In this document: piece after piece, positions 1 to 13,500 of the stretch
Numbering within the stretch: the first letter of the stretch is position 1
Layout: each line of letters starts with the position of its first letter
Origin: Macrocystis pyrifera
Taxonomy: Eukaryota; Sar; Phaeophyceae; Laminariales; Laminariaceae
Direction of reading: 5' to 3'
Length of the DNA: 64,000 nucleotides
Assembly: GCA_031763025.1 (NCBI GenBank)
Contig: JASSKH010000023.1
Coordinates: 1,736,001 to 1,800,000, forward strand
The notes under the pieces: model-generated
Seen by the model: the letters and a program-made list of their open reading frames with translations, nothing else
Databases searched by the model: none
Told to the model about the DNA's origin: nothing
Program-made: the position numbers and the translations under genes

Positions 1-1165
1 CGCGCCACGGTATACAAGGGTACCGTAAATTGTAGACTGCAGCACGTTGCTTCCAAAACAGTTTCGACTGGTGGGATTGCAACATCAGCTGAGCACACAC
101 CATGGCACCCAACACCGTTGTTGTGTGTTTACGGCTAAAGTCGTGCTATACATCGGGTTAGACGTGCCAGGTTCCTCGAAGTCGGTTACCGTCTAACACT
201 ATGACACTATCACACGGGTGATAAGATAGCACACCCCCTAGGACGACTGTCACTGAGACTATATAAATGCCATCAACACTACAGTAGCGATACCATAGAC
301 TTGTATAAGTCGGCTTTCTCGACAACGGGAGGAGCGTAAACGCGTACGTACATCTATAGAAATACATCAACGCGATTTTTCCAAACGCGCCATTTTCTCG
401 TGTGCTAAGGCGCCCCCCCCCTGCTCTTGGAAAAAAATCGACTCTCTCGAAAATTCAAAGCAGGGGATGTGTTATCTCATCGCGCGCGTGACACGGTAAA
501 TACACCGGCGTATTGGGTGAGACATATAGAGCTCCTCAAGTCAAGAACTTCCACCGTGGCATGCGCCTTACTATTTATATACCATACTATCTGGTATACC
601 ATAATATCCCCCTCCAATGGCATGCGTCTTACTATATACCATTGGTTTATCGCGTACATGTATCCTACCGAGGCATGCGCCTTATCATACCCCCCTGCCG
701 TGGCATGCTCACACGACTACGGCCATGCATGATAATGAATGATAATGAGTACACCCCTGCCGTGGCATGCACCATATTATATACCATTGGTCTATTGCGT
801 ACATGTATCCTCACTGCAACCGTTCGCCTTACATGTACCTGGTAGGTACCTGGTAGGTACCTGGTAGGTAGGTTCAAGCCCTTCCATGTTCGGGTAGCAT
901 TCCTACTCTACTACTACTACAAGGGCTGGTACTTAAATAGGCTTGCATTCGAAAGCGCCGCGAGTCCTTTGGCAGGGCTCTTGTGCTCGTAGGAATCTCT
1001 ACTCTATGTTTCAGGGCGAGTCAGGGGAAAAAGAGCGCTGGAGTACCACAGTGAAACGAGAGAAGAGGAGAAAAAAAAATGGCGCGTAGACACAGGTGTG
1101 AGCTATTACAGTAATAGATACCTCGTATCTTGTACATACCAGGTTTAGTGCATGATTAGGCTCAC
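1..1165. other. Intronic DNA at the left edge with decayed repeats
   Basis: No exon recognised. It holds three TACCTGGTA units in tandem (about 836-870), AT-rich ACCATACTATCTGGTATACC-type palindromic tracts (580-800), and a partial antisense copy of interspersed repeat A near 705-765. A 38-bp decayed copy of the UBE4 exon 13 interior lies at 960-997. The U-box exons should lie further left. Confidence 0.5.
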
Positions 1166-1483
1166 CTGAGAAATACCTGCGAGTCCCTGGGCAGAGCTTT
1201 CGTGCTCGGAGGAATCGATCGCCACACCAGCCTCCTTTGCGACGAAGTCCGTCAGCCACGACCCCGCTCTGACCATGAACAGCAGGCAGTCGGCGAGGAC
1301 GCCTGGCTCCTGCGGTGGCAGCAAGCGCCAAAAGCAGACACAGGGAACACACGTCAACAAGGTAGCGCCGATGCTATTAGTAGTACGAAGTACAAAAAAG
1401 CACACCCTTTAGTTTTTTTCAGTCTTGCATTTACTATCTTCGCCCTTAATAGTCGCCACTCACATCCGGGGTGACATACATAG

Positions 1484-1526
<43 letters not shown>

Positions 1527-4500
1527 CCTCACTTCCCCCCTCCAAACTGAAAGAAGCAAAAATAGTACAAAGTGAAGCTCAAAACGCACGGCACGGCACG
1601 GTCAGCTGCTGGGCCGTACAACGGATTCACGCCGTCAATGATGCGACGAAAATACAGAACACAACTTCAACAAACTAAATGACGAGCGATCATGTAATAA
1701 TGCGCAGCACACCCAGTCATACAGAGGCACTAGAACACCCTGCGTCCATGGCGTCAATCGCGGAGGCGACTCGGCAACAGCCCAATTAATGTCGATCTCA
1801 CCAGCCGCACGCAGCCTTATCCTCACCGAGCGAAAGCAACACCAACACCTGAAGCTCCTTACTGCCATTCACAAATAACAGCGGACGGCGGCACCGCTTC
1901 TACTTCGTCGCAATACATACCAGTATGGCGGAAAGCGGCCATCGCACCAACCCGCTCTAATACCGATCGCATCGCAGATCGCAAGATGGCGCATGAAAGC
2001 ACGCTGCACCATTGGGCGACGCTGTAAAAAAGTCGACATCATGTCTTCCTCAGAGCATGCGGGAGGTAGCACGCATTACAGCGGATACAGGTCATGTACG
2101 ACTTCAATCGAATCAGACACACCAGCTGGTGTAAATACTTACGAGCACAGCGGGCGCGTGTGGCGCTTATCGAGTTTGGCAGTTGTTGTCCAGCATAACA
2201 TTGGCGAGCACGCCTGGCGCTCAACGGGTTTTGTCCACGACATATTCGCGCTTACCAAACCCCGTTGCAACGATCCCCTGTTTCGAACCTTGCCGTGCCT
2301 CAGACCTGAGTATTCTCTACAAGAACGGAGGAGACGCGTCCTAAATCATGCAGACGATACGACTCCCACCCGGCCAAATGAAGGACAGTAGACCAAAACT
2401 GGTACATATCAGGAATACATCTGCCCCGAACGACCTACAGTACAGTACATCATCTTCTATTCGATGTGTGAAAATATCTCACCAGGATAACGGCTTCGGC
2501 GGCAAGCTTTTTCTTGAAAAGCATGTTGAACCGGAGCTCCATCGTAGGATCTGGGTTGGGCGCCCCGGGACCCCCCATCGACATCTGGAGGTGTCCCAGG
2601 TACCGATGAAGCTGCTCATGCCTGCCCATCACCTGCTCCATGATTTCAAAATTTCAGCACTCGAAAGGTTCAAATTTGAATTTATATTTTTCGTATACGC
2701 GTTGGTTCAACAGCATTATTTGTTTCCAAATCCTTCAACATTTCAACGCTTCAACGTCCAATGCTTCATTCGATGCTCTGCCGATGTTCGCTGGACTAAC
2801 GTAGCTTTAATTCTCTCCTGCGTATAAAACCAGGTGGTTCCAGCAACCTTAACCCTCAACACGGATCGCTCGGGCTGCACAAAACCACATCCCCATCCAC
2901 CCAGCCACCAGATCGCTCCACGGGAAACCCTCGAGCTGCGAGGCCCGACTCACAACATCCAGTACACGCCCTACCCTAAGACGTTATATCACTGCACTGC
3001 ACGGCACGGCACGGCACGACACATCACACCACAACACACCACGGCACAGGACGGCCAAACCGAGGGGGTCAGGCAACTCCAGGCACATGACCACTGCCAA
3101 TACCGCAGAAACAAATCACCCACACCCACATGGGTTTGCGACGACAGCTGATAAGAGGCGAGGGATAGAAAAAAAGATCAAGTCACGCGAGCAGAGGACC
3201 AACCTCCCCATACGGCTCCAGTTGTGAACTAACCGAACCGAACCGAACCGAACGAAACCGAACAAAACCAAACCGAATGAAACCAAACCAAACCGAACCG
3301 CACATCAACTCACCCCATCGATCAGACGAACAAACAAATCCACGAAACATAAAAAACACACACCTGCAAGAGCCCCAAGTGCACGCCCCTCCAGCACACA
3401 AAAAATGCTTGCGTTGTGAAACTCTTAAGCTCCCCAAGCGGCACGCCATCTCCAATCGCACCCTCGGCCCCACCCCCACCGCCACCGCCGCCTCCTCCCA
3501 CTAATCCCGCCCCTTCGACCGCCCCCTCCCCTTGGCCCTCCCCTGCATCCTCCCCAGACGACGTCTCCTGCTTAGTGACGAGCATGGTGGTGTCCTCTGG
3601 GAAAAGGTCGTGTATGGCGGTTTTGCTGGAGAGGAAGGCGGCCGCGTCGATCTGGGAAGCACAAGTACGTGCGCACCCAACGTCCGAGGGGGGTCGCATG
3701 CGTCAGTAGGAAGGTTTTATATGGCAGGAGGGATTTCCAAGCCTAGACAACGGCGTCTATCTATGAGCCAAGCCATAAACGACACCAACCCTTGGGGGGC
3801 AGCCTCTTATAATAACTCCCATGACTCCAACACTCCGTCGCCCAAGGAGATGGACGCAGCAGTCATTTTTTTTTCAAATGGACTTTCAGATAAAAACTAT
3901 GCATGTTATCACGTCGCTATCCCCCGTCATTGCAAGAAAAAATTGCGGCAAGCGAGAACAACAAACAAACGAGAGCAAGCGCTATGGCTCCAAACCCCAT
4001 GATTCGATAACTTTGTAGCCTACTTCGCGAACCTTCTTGGATTATTTGCGCTGCTGAGGCAAACACAGCAGTCAGGTTTTTCACCGCGTCGACCTTGATT
4101 CACCTTGATTCAACTTTGGACTCATCCCTGAAAACGCGCATATCATCGGCCCGGCCCAGCTCAGAAGTATTCCCAAGCTATCGTACCAGCGTTTACCCAT
4201 GAGTCAAGCTATAGCCGAAAGCAACCCTTGTGGCGCATGCCTCCTGTTCAACACAACTCCATGACCACAACACTCCCGTGGGACCCCCCGCGAGACACCT
4301 CATGGGGCGGCCTACGGAGGAATCCGTGCGACTGACACTCCCGTGACACAGACCCCGCGGATACGTGCGAAAGTATGTGTTCCATGGCGCACTTGCAACT
4401 GAACAAAAAAAAAACAAACACGGCAGTTCTACTTTTCATGTCGACCTTGGCTCACCTTCTTGAACTTCGACTCATCCCTGACGATGGGCATCGCCACACC

Positions 4501-7500
4501 GAGCAGCACCACGCTAACGTTCATCAAGAACTCAGAGCTGGCAGCCTTGCGGGGGTCGGGGTTCGAAGCTTCTGCGGCGGCGTTGACCAATAACGCGTCG
4601 GCGAACCAGGCCACCACGGCCTTGCGAGACTGGAGGCGTTTCGACGAAACGGGGCGGCGGGGGGTGGGGGGGGTGGGTCGCCCGGTGGGTGAGGTGGTGC
4701 CGGGTAAGGTGGCGTTAGATGGGTGGGTGGGTGGGTGGATGGGTGGGTGGGTTGGTGAGTGCGTGGAAGGGATACTTCAGTACTGGTCTGGCACGGTGGC
4801 GCATCCAGTGCCGCCCCATTGCTTGCCGCGGTAGTGATGCCCACATACTCATACTTGACCACCTACTGCATCCCTCTTGCATGCGCAATGCCTACCGATC
4901 GTCCACCGTTGTCTCCTGGCGTACATGGTCTACCTTTGTCCAAGCTCTCTACATCCACTGTCCGTGTACAGTCTACGTACTATTGAATACGAATATGTTG
5001 CCCATGGTACTGTTCGTGTTCTACTTTTAAGCAATAGTTCAGCTATACTTCGTCCACTGGCGGAGTCGGCCATGTCCCAATCACTTCACCACTGAGTGTG
5101 GGTCAGAATGTGAGGAGGGTGCAAGTCCGCCGCCCTGTCTACCGACCGACAAGTTCTAGTATGCTTGCTTGTTGTGAGATCTACCGCCAATCACAACCGA
5201 GCACAAGTTGGGGATGTAACGATCTAGATCATCTACAGATAGATCAGAAATAAAACCTAAAGATATATCAAGATAGATGATCTTCAGTGAATCCTAACTC
5301 GCCACTCTGAGGTGCGGTGCAGGATCTATCCAGTAAAGATCCAACCCAGGAAACATGCCCTCGATCATGAAGATGGTACGGCTCCCGCCCAACACCATGA
5401 ACACCATGAGCTAGACCTTACAGATCAGGAATGTATCCATCTGATCTATCTTCCCTGGAAGATCTAGATCATGAAGTGGGAATGATCTTGTATTATCGAT
5501 CGGAGGTGCAAGCGTGTTATCGCCGGTACCCACCATTTCCTAGTTTCTTTGCCTCGTTATCCAACCGAAACTATAAACCAAAAGAAAAAAAACACCTGGA
5601 TAGGTAATGTTACAGAGGTGCACCCGGGTACCAGGTAGGCGTGGTTAGCAGAGGGGCGTGACGGGGAAGGAGACAAAGCGATAACAGCTTCATTGACAAA
5701 ACAAACTCTGAAACACGACGAACAATAGAGAAGCGCCCTAGAAATAGACTACAAGCCCTACGACAAGATGAAGAAGCGAGAAACGCTTTATTGACTACCT
5801 GGTACATGGTACCTGATACCTGATATACAAACAACTAAACACCACCGTGGACAAGAACGGAGAACTGCGTCATTGGTCACAAACATTCTACAACGCGAAC
5901 GCTGCGTCCCCTTGCACACCTTGCACACATCGCACAGATCATACAGATCATACACATCATACAGATCATCTGCAGATCAAACAGATCACATAGGTCATTC
6001 AGATCATGCAGATCATACAGATCATACAGATCATACAGATCATGCACATCATTCCGTCCTCGCGATCTAGATCTTCCAGGGAAGATAAATTCCCGATCTC
6101 TATGATCTACTGCAGCTCACGTAGGCGGGTGGGAGACATATACCCTGTTTCCCCCGGTTTGGGTTTCTAGTACGCATACAGCACCAAAAGTCCTAACGGC
6201 AGGATACGATCGAGATTGTCTACATCGTGAGCTGATCCGACGTAGTGTGTACACTTGCGATAGGAAGTTGTCACGGCACGGCACGGCAATCGCATCATGA
6301 TCACCATACCATACCATACCATAACATACCTCGACCGACCCTTTGACGAGAACCATGACCAAGCTCAAGGCCACAGAGTGGGCCACTTTCAGCCGACCCT
6401 GCACAGCCCGCAAGCGAGTGTTAACTTCCGCCTGCCCTCTGCGGTAGACTTTGTCGAAGCTGTCGTTGGCAAGTTGATCCGTCGGAGGGAAGCCTGGCGG
6501 GGCGGTTGATTTAACGCGGGGAAGGGAGCGAGCGAGCAAGCGAGGGGACATTTGGGTGGTCTATCTCAAAGCTATCAATGTTCGTACTGACGCTGTTGCT
6601 GTTGATGTTGCTGCTGCTGTTGTTGTAGCTGTTGCTGTAGCTGTCCTCTCATTAATTAATGGCTACAACATAAAGGTTCCAATAACTCTGGAGTGGAAGA
6701 ATTCCTCGGCGAAAAAAAAACGATGTGTACCATACCAGGTACCAGGTATGCAGTACCAGCCCTGTAATAAAAAGCGTGCTGGCCCAGCCACACTCGTAGA
6801 TCTGTTGTTTGAGAAAGGGCGTTTAAAAAATAAAAAGCTATCAACACGTAGGCCATCTACGGATAGGTCATCTAGATCATCTAAATCCTCAACTGCCGCC
6901 GCGAGATGCTGTGCAGGATATCTCTATAAATTCAACCCAGCAAGATTGTCCTATTAAATAGAACATTGAGGATACACGGCTCCCACCCGGCAATACCAGC
7001 TACATCACACAGATCAGAAAGGTATATAACCTGAAATATCTAGACCATAACGTGGGAGTGAACTATTTGATCTGTCTGAACTGTCTGATCCATCTGATCT
7101 ATCTGATCTGTGGAAATATCGCTCACGATTTTGATACCGATCTGTATTCCCCCGGAAGTGCTGAGGCATGGCTTAGTGCCCTTACGGCCGACTTTAGTGC
7201 TGTGGAGCTCTTTCTCACCAGTATGAAGGCCTGTTTGACTACTGTAATACACAGTTACAGTGGGCATGGTGGTGCTATTATAGAGAGGGCACGCTGGGAT
7301 AACACGACGGTCAGGAGGGGCCAAATCGGCTGGACCCGCCTATACCCTAAAGGTGTATGTTTCCCGCTGTGGATACGAGAGAAGGCAAGTCAAGAGAGGT
7401 GTTATCGGCCCGCAACACACCTCTCCCAAGTCGGGGTACCCACTGCACGTGTTACGACATGCCTCAAGGCTGACTTTCATGCGGGGCTCTTCCTTATACC

Positions 7501-10500
7501 TCAGGAGCTTATGAGACGGCTACCACAGTACTAATAGTACAATAGTGTCAATCCTTTCAAGAACTGCACGACACAGAGACACAGCAGTACACCAGGATAT
7601 CTGAGTCTAATCCCAGGTAGTTTCGCTCAAGGCTATGGGGGACACAGTAGTTGTCGAAGTCTAACCCTCCAACGACGATTGGCATTGAGCTTTGTACAGT
7701 AGGTGCCACTGCAAGGAGGCAACACAAACAAACTTCAAGCGCCTGGTCCAAAACACGACAATCGAGGGTGAACTGAACTGTACCATAACGTTACAAATAA
7801 CACACATAGTATTACTGATAATGCATACCGGTACACAAAGTATAGCGGGTAGCCCTCTAGGGCCTATCAGGTATCAGACGGGAATATTGACGTCAAAACG
7901 TGGCGATTGAGGCAACGGCCACTACGTCACCGGATGATGCTGAGTCCGTGCCATACGTCTCTTTGCATTCAACCATTGTAACTCGGGCACCGATTTTTGT
8001 CACCCCCCCCTCGATCACGCGGTGGGCGATGCAGTGGAATCGTCCATCTTGATCGCCAATTTTCCTCGTTGAAGCCCCCAGAGGGGTAGCACGGGCCACG
8101 CTTTAAATCTCGACCAAAGAAGCGGTTGGTCCGAAGCTCCTGTACAACGCTACAGCACTATGGATAGCTAAGATGGTACAGCAGCAGTGCAATATTCGAA
8201 TCTACATGCAGAATACATATCTATCGATAGCGGCGAGAACGCCTGCTTTCAAAGCCTTCGCAGCATCGCCAGTCGTCGTCAGGTCCGCGCTCGAACAGTG
8301 CGGTCTCAAACGGAAATAATGACGGGAAAATAATCGACTGAGTCAATCGAGAGAAGCCAAGAACCAACTCAAAGGCGCCTCGGCAGACTCTTCTGCAGCC
8401 CCCACGCAAACCAGCTCGGAGAAGCAGCACACACCCGTTCCCCCGACCCGCAAGAACACTCAACCACTCCAAATATAAAAGGCACGACAAATCAAGCACA
8501 ATCGAAACAAAGCACGACAAAGCAGCGAGACCGTATATCTTGACCCAGGGCTACAAAAACGCTTAAGCAAGTGCGCCCATGACGCCATTCAAGCGCAGTA
8601 GCACAAGCACCCCCCCCGCCCCACCCCGCCCCCGGCCCTCACCCTCCCGGAAGTTCCTACCTAGTCGAAGCACCCGGCCCAGCAAGGTCTCGTCTGCCGC
8701 CATAGGCCCCGCCCTCGGGCTGATCATAATTTCCTGCGGTCTCCCCTGCATGAGAAGCATCTCCAGCGCCATAGGTCCCGTCGGGACGGGGGCCCGTACC
8801 GGCGCAGCTGTATCAGGAGGCGTTTTGCACCAGCGGGGGTGGGCACGGTGACTACAATAGAACGTAAGTTCAACTGTGTGTATATGCTGTATGAACCGTT
8901 AATTCTACCGCAATATACATACGGGTGTAGTGTGTGATACTGGGGAATAATGATCATGCTCGGCTCCATCTTACCTCGCTCTCTAGCTCTCTTGCAGCAC
9001 GGACAACAATCCTTTTTGCTCTCTCGACGCTCACAACCCTTCACGGCCCCTCTTGATAGCACTCAAAACTCTTATGGTAAGGCATAACGTGGTCTACGCC
9101 TAGCGCAAGCGAGGGAGAGCTTTGAAGGGTGAGGCTATCCGACTACAGCGGCATCTATTAATCGACGACCCTCGCACACAGATAAGCCTATCACATAACG
9201 TCGACTACAGCAGTGGCGCAAAAATCTCCAGGCACATAATATATTTTAGAGAAAAGCGCCAAGCTCAACTGGCGTCGAACACACATTTGCTGGCGGCAAA
9301 CAGCAAACCACAGCACACCACAAAACACACACCACAAAAACACACAACAACAACAACAACAACAACACACATACACGCGAAAAAGGGTCACAACGAAAAA
9401 CAAGGGTGGGATATATGGACGAATTTGCTAAAAAAAACTCATTGTTTACTTGGTTTAAGTATACCCCCTTGTCTAGGTCTCGAAAATGGGGAGTGGGGTG
9501 TCGGATTTTTTTTCGTTACGTGCACTCCTCGCAGCAACATTTCATTGACCAGGGGCAGACTCACCGGCCGGCGTTCCCGCCTTTGGCAATGCAAACCCTT
9601 TCGACTTGACCACCACTTCGCAGGCCTTCTTGGATGCTTGCAACAGCGTTGTCAAGGCCGCACAAGGACCTAGCCAGGGGTCCGACGCCGTCTTGCACGC
9701 CTGCCACAGTGCATCGAAACCCGAAAGGTCGATTAGCGAGCGATAAAAACAAGACTGTGAAAAAAAAAAAACACACACACAAAAAATAAAAACAAGGGCC
9801 CACCGACGAGGTCAACTTTTCTGCGTACCACTGCCAAAAATGTTACACAATCATTTCAAGTAAAATTGGCCTCAACTACGTGGTTCTATAGTTGTAAAGG
9901 GGTACCACGTATACACTACCGATACGCCCGCCCGCCCAAGGGACAACAGACGCCAAGGGTACTTCTATGAACTCGCAATAAACTAAACTAAACATAATTC
10001 ATACGATGCCAGGTAATTTAAAACAAATAAATACACTATTTTCCACCATGGCAGTTCATCCACAACTGACTAATTAGTTCGATGCCAGGTACCTGGTAGT
10101 TCACAAGGAATGCATGAACACTTCACAAACAAATAAACAAAATATCTTCATGAAATAACTGCAGCGGTTCAACTACACCGTCTCACCCCCAGGCGGTCGT
10201 TCAAGGTAACGACGAGCTCTCCCACCACGCTCTCCAGACCTCCTTGCGCATCCAACTCCAGCAGCACCGGGGTCAGGAACCCTGTGCAGGGGACAGGGGG
10301 ACCGAAGGTGTTCCTCGACGTGCATTGTGTACAGAATGTTCCACATGTAGGAAGGATCTTCCAACAGATCATCTATCTTCAGAGGGCAGATGTATTCCCC
10401 ATCCGTATGACCTAGCTTATGTTACCGCGTGGGAGCCGTATAGTCTGCACGGTCTAGGGCATATTTCCTGGGTTGGCTCTGTACTGTACAGATCCTGCAC

Positions 10501-13500
10501 AACCTATCAGAACGGCAGGCTAGGATCTAGATGATCTATCTGTAGATGAAAAATCTGTCGGTGATCTATCTGTAGATGATCTACCCGACGTGCGGTATGT
10601 TCTTCGCCATAGGCGGGTGGCACGGGAAAAAACGCGCGAATGGCTGTGACAGGTGCCGATACATTGCCTTTTACCGCGCCGGGTATCAAATACAGTACTG
10701 GTGTACATCATCATGTTAATAGTAGGAGTAGGATAGTACCATATCCACTACTGGTGTGTTGGTGTGTTGGTGTGTTGGTATGTTCGCAGCCTACAGTGGC
10801 ACGCCTGTGTGCATTGCCTCTAATAACAGCTTACCTGCAGGCAGAGCCCCGGTTTGTCCCTCCGTGAGAAGCATCCTGAGCAGCTGATCAGGAGAGTCAG
10901 CCTCCGGCTCCTCGAAGATTCCGGGCTTTACTCGACGCACACGGCACGGGAAGGAGAAGCGATCGACGCCAACAGCACGAAAAAACGTACCAGTACAGTA
11001 TATCAATGGGAGAAAGGACAGAAACAAAAAACAAGGTCAAGCACAAGAAAAATCATGAACACGGACAAGAGCAAGAACAAGACAACAGAAACAAAAACAG
11101 CAACAACAACCAGAAACAAGAAAATACACAAAAGAAGCACATCAACAGCAGCAGCAACGAGCAGCCAGAAGAGGAGGAGGGGGAGGAACATCAACGCTGG
11201 TTGCTCTCTTTTTTCTTTGGTGAATTCTACCGTCTACGCAAACCCTGCCCTCTTGAGACGCGCCTCGTTTGGATTGGCCGATCCACCTTCTTCGCAAGAC
11301 GGGATTGGCTATGGCTGTCGGTGAATATTGAACAATGGGCACGTGATACCTTCGACGGGCGTTCATGTACTGACATCTCACTGTTGACGGGTCTCGACTG
11401 CGCCCAAAGGAACGAGGGGGCAATCTATATCGTATCAACTCCCGGTAGAACTTCAACCACTGCGTACAGCATCTCTATACAGGTATACGTACGCGTTGCT
11501 CTCATACGCCATCGATACCGAGTCTCCCACGCATGCCCAACATACGCAAGACGCTGCCTGTCGCGGGGGCTATTTACACCAGCCCCACCCCTGCCCTCCA
11601 TCGGCAGTTGGCAGTCGGCAGTCACTGCGTTGTCTACGTACACCGCTGGCTCTATCCGGTGGCCTTTTCTCATCTCCACCATTTGGCTTAATTATAATAT
11701 ATAGCGAGTGGCGACCTAAAACCCGAGCAGTTGGGCCTTATCACTCATCAGCCGTCCACGAGTAGGAAAAGCGTGTCCAGTGCACGTTTTATTTGCCATG
11801 CTCTGGGCATGTCGTACATCACCCTAAGCTGCCACTACTGTAGACGCCTGCCACCTACGATAGGCCATACCTCCTACCCTGGCAGCCCGGGCTACGATAC
11901 TACAGTAGTTCGTGTGCCCAATAATCTGCAATCGTCGTCACTTGTAGACAAAATTCGTTCCTCTAAGGCTTACAACCGTTTTAATGTTTTATTGGGTTCT
12001 CATTACATTTAAAGGGGATTTAGTAGGACGCACAGCTTGGGAGGAGACAACAATATCAACTGCGCAGCACGTCTCACCTCCAAGAGGCGAGTCGCGCTGG
12101 AGTTTACTTCAGCACAAAAAACCTCTAGCCTTGTCCGGTGGCCCTTATTCACATTACAGCTTTGACCCCTACAGCAAAACAAGACAACAACACAATGAGG
12201 ATACGTGGCTGTCGCTAGAAAATTGCACAGCTGGATACGTTATGACCGTCGTCAACTCGTGTACGTTGGGGGGGAAGGGGTTCGACGGTCGTTACATCCC
12301 TTAAATATCGGTTATTAGCGTTTGTTGTTACCTAACCAACCCGCCGGACGATTGATTTATGGGGTGTACTGGTATCTTTTGACACTCAAGCACAATCTGG
12401 CTTCAAACCAGCTCGAATGGTGTGCAGTAGCGATTTTTTTTTTCGCGCCGTGTTGAATAGAAACTTTTATTCGCTAAAAAATAACGTAACGACCCCGCCA
12501 CCCCTTTTCACCTCCATGAGGCAAGTGGCACTGAAGTTTACGAGCTGTGAGCGGGCCACCTCCAGCCCCTTGAGGGTGAGGGTAACGTCGCTCTTGTCGG
12601 CCTTCCGCCGGGCTGCCTGCACCTCGTCTTGGCAGCGCCCGAACGCGCCGGCCAGGTACCCTTCCACGGAACAACGCACAGCAGAGGAGGCATAGAGAAA
12701 AAGGTCAAATGCAGGCCAACTATCACCAGGTAACCGATTAGATCTGTTAGATCGGAGCGTTGGTTTTGGTACCAGGATCCTCCGACGATCTTCGTATCCA
12801 GTAAGCTCTGGGTAACTGTTCCTGTCGTAGTCCTCGCCCCACGTGCTCGTAACTCGTTGCATTTCCCGAATTCGTGAAGCAGAGCTGGCTTGTAGCGTCT
12901 GGGCCACCGTGGGATATATACCAGCGGGTTTCTCACGGAAACGTAGGCATGCATACAACATGGATACCTGCGGGGATGTCACCGCGTAATATCACTCGGT
13001 CTATTGCTACCTGCGTGTGGTCCTGCGAGTCCACCTATTTATGGGTGTGCAGCGATGCTGGCTCCCCAGCTACGTTTGGAGGATTTCATATTTCGTGCAT
13101 AGAGAGTCTATGTATACCTTCGGCGCAATAACGCGCAACACATAGGCAAATAGCACTAGGATTACCCTCTTGCCTTCACTAAAGTATGGCGACCTAAACA
13201 ACAAGTGCGACATTCTCGCTAATCTAGGAGACTTCTATTAACAGCGAGAGCGTGGGGCAGTACAAATCATCACCATGATACACGTGGGTCGTGTATTCCC
13301 TTACTATAAATAACAGCTACCAGATATAGAGCTACCGCGCTAGCGCTTCACTCACCTAAGCCCCGCTCTTTGGGCTCGGGCGCGCCAAGCCTAGCACAAA
13401 TGATTTCCGGCAAGTTGTCCTCGCCGAGAAAAGACGCACCATCTGCCGCCTCCCCAACGTATACAAACCCCTGGGGCGAAACCTCCCCCTGTGTGAGAGT

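Noticed and set aside
1922-2025. Candidate UBE4 exon with strong splice sites
   Set aside because: About 101 bp is not a multiple of three although both neighbours are phase 0, and neither frame resembles the family.
5925-6055. Regular short repeats resembling a CRISPR array
   Set aside because: Units are 9 bases in direct tandem with no spacers, in an intron of a eukaryotic gene.
8221-8320. Possible extra UBE4 exon (DLTTTGDAAKALKAGVLAAI on the minus strand)
   Set aside because: Exons ending at 8661 and starting at 6493 already join in phase and in the expected motif order, and this segment has no GT donor at the right place.
11006-11704. 232-codon plus-strand frame rich in Lys/Asn/Gln
   Set aside because: Lies antisense inside a UBE4 intron, starts in an A-rich low-complexity tract and shows no family signature or conserved codon pattern.
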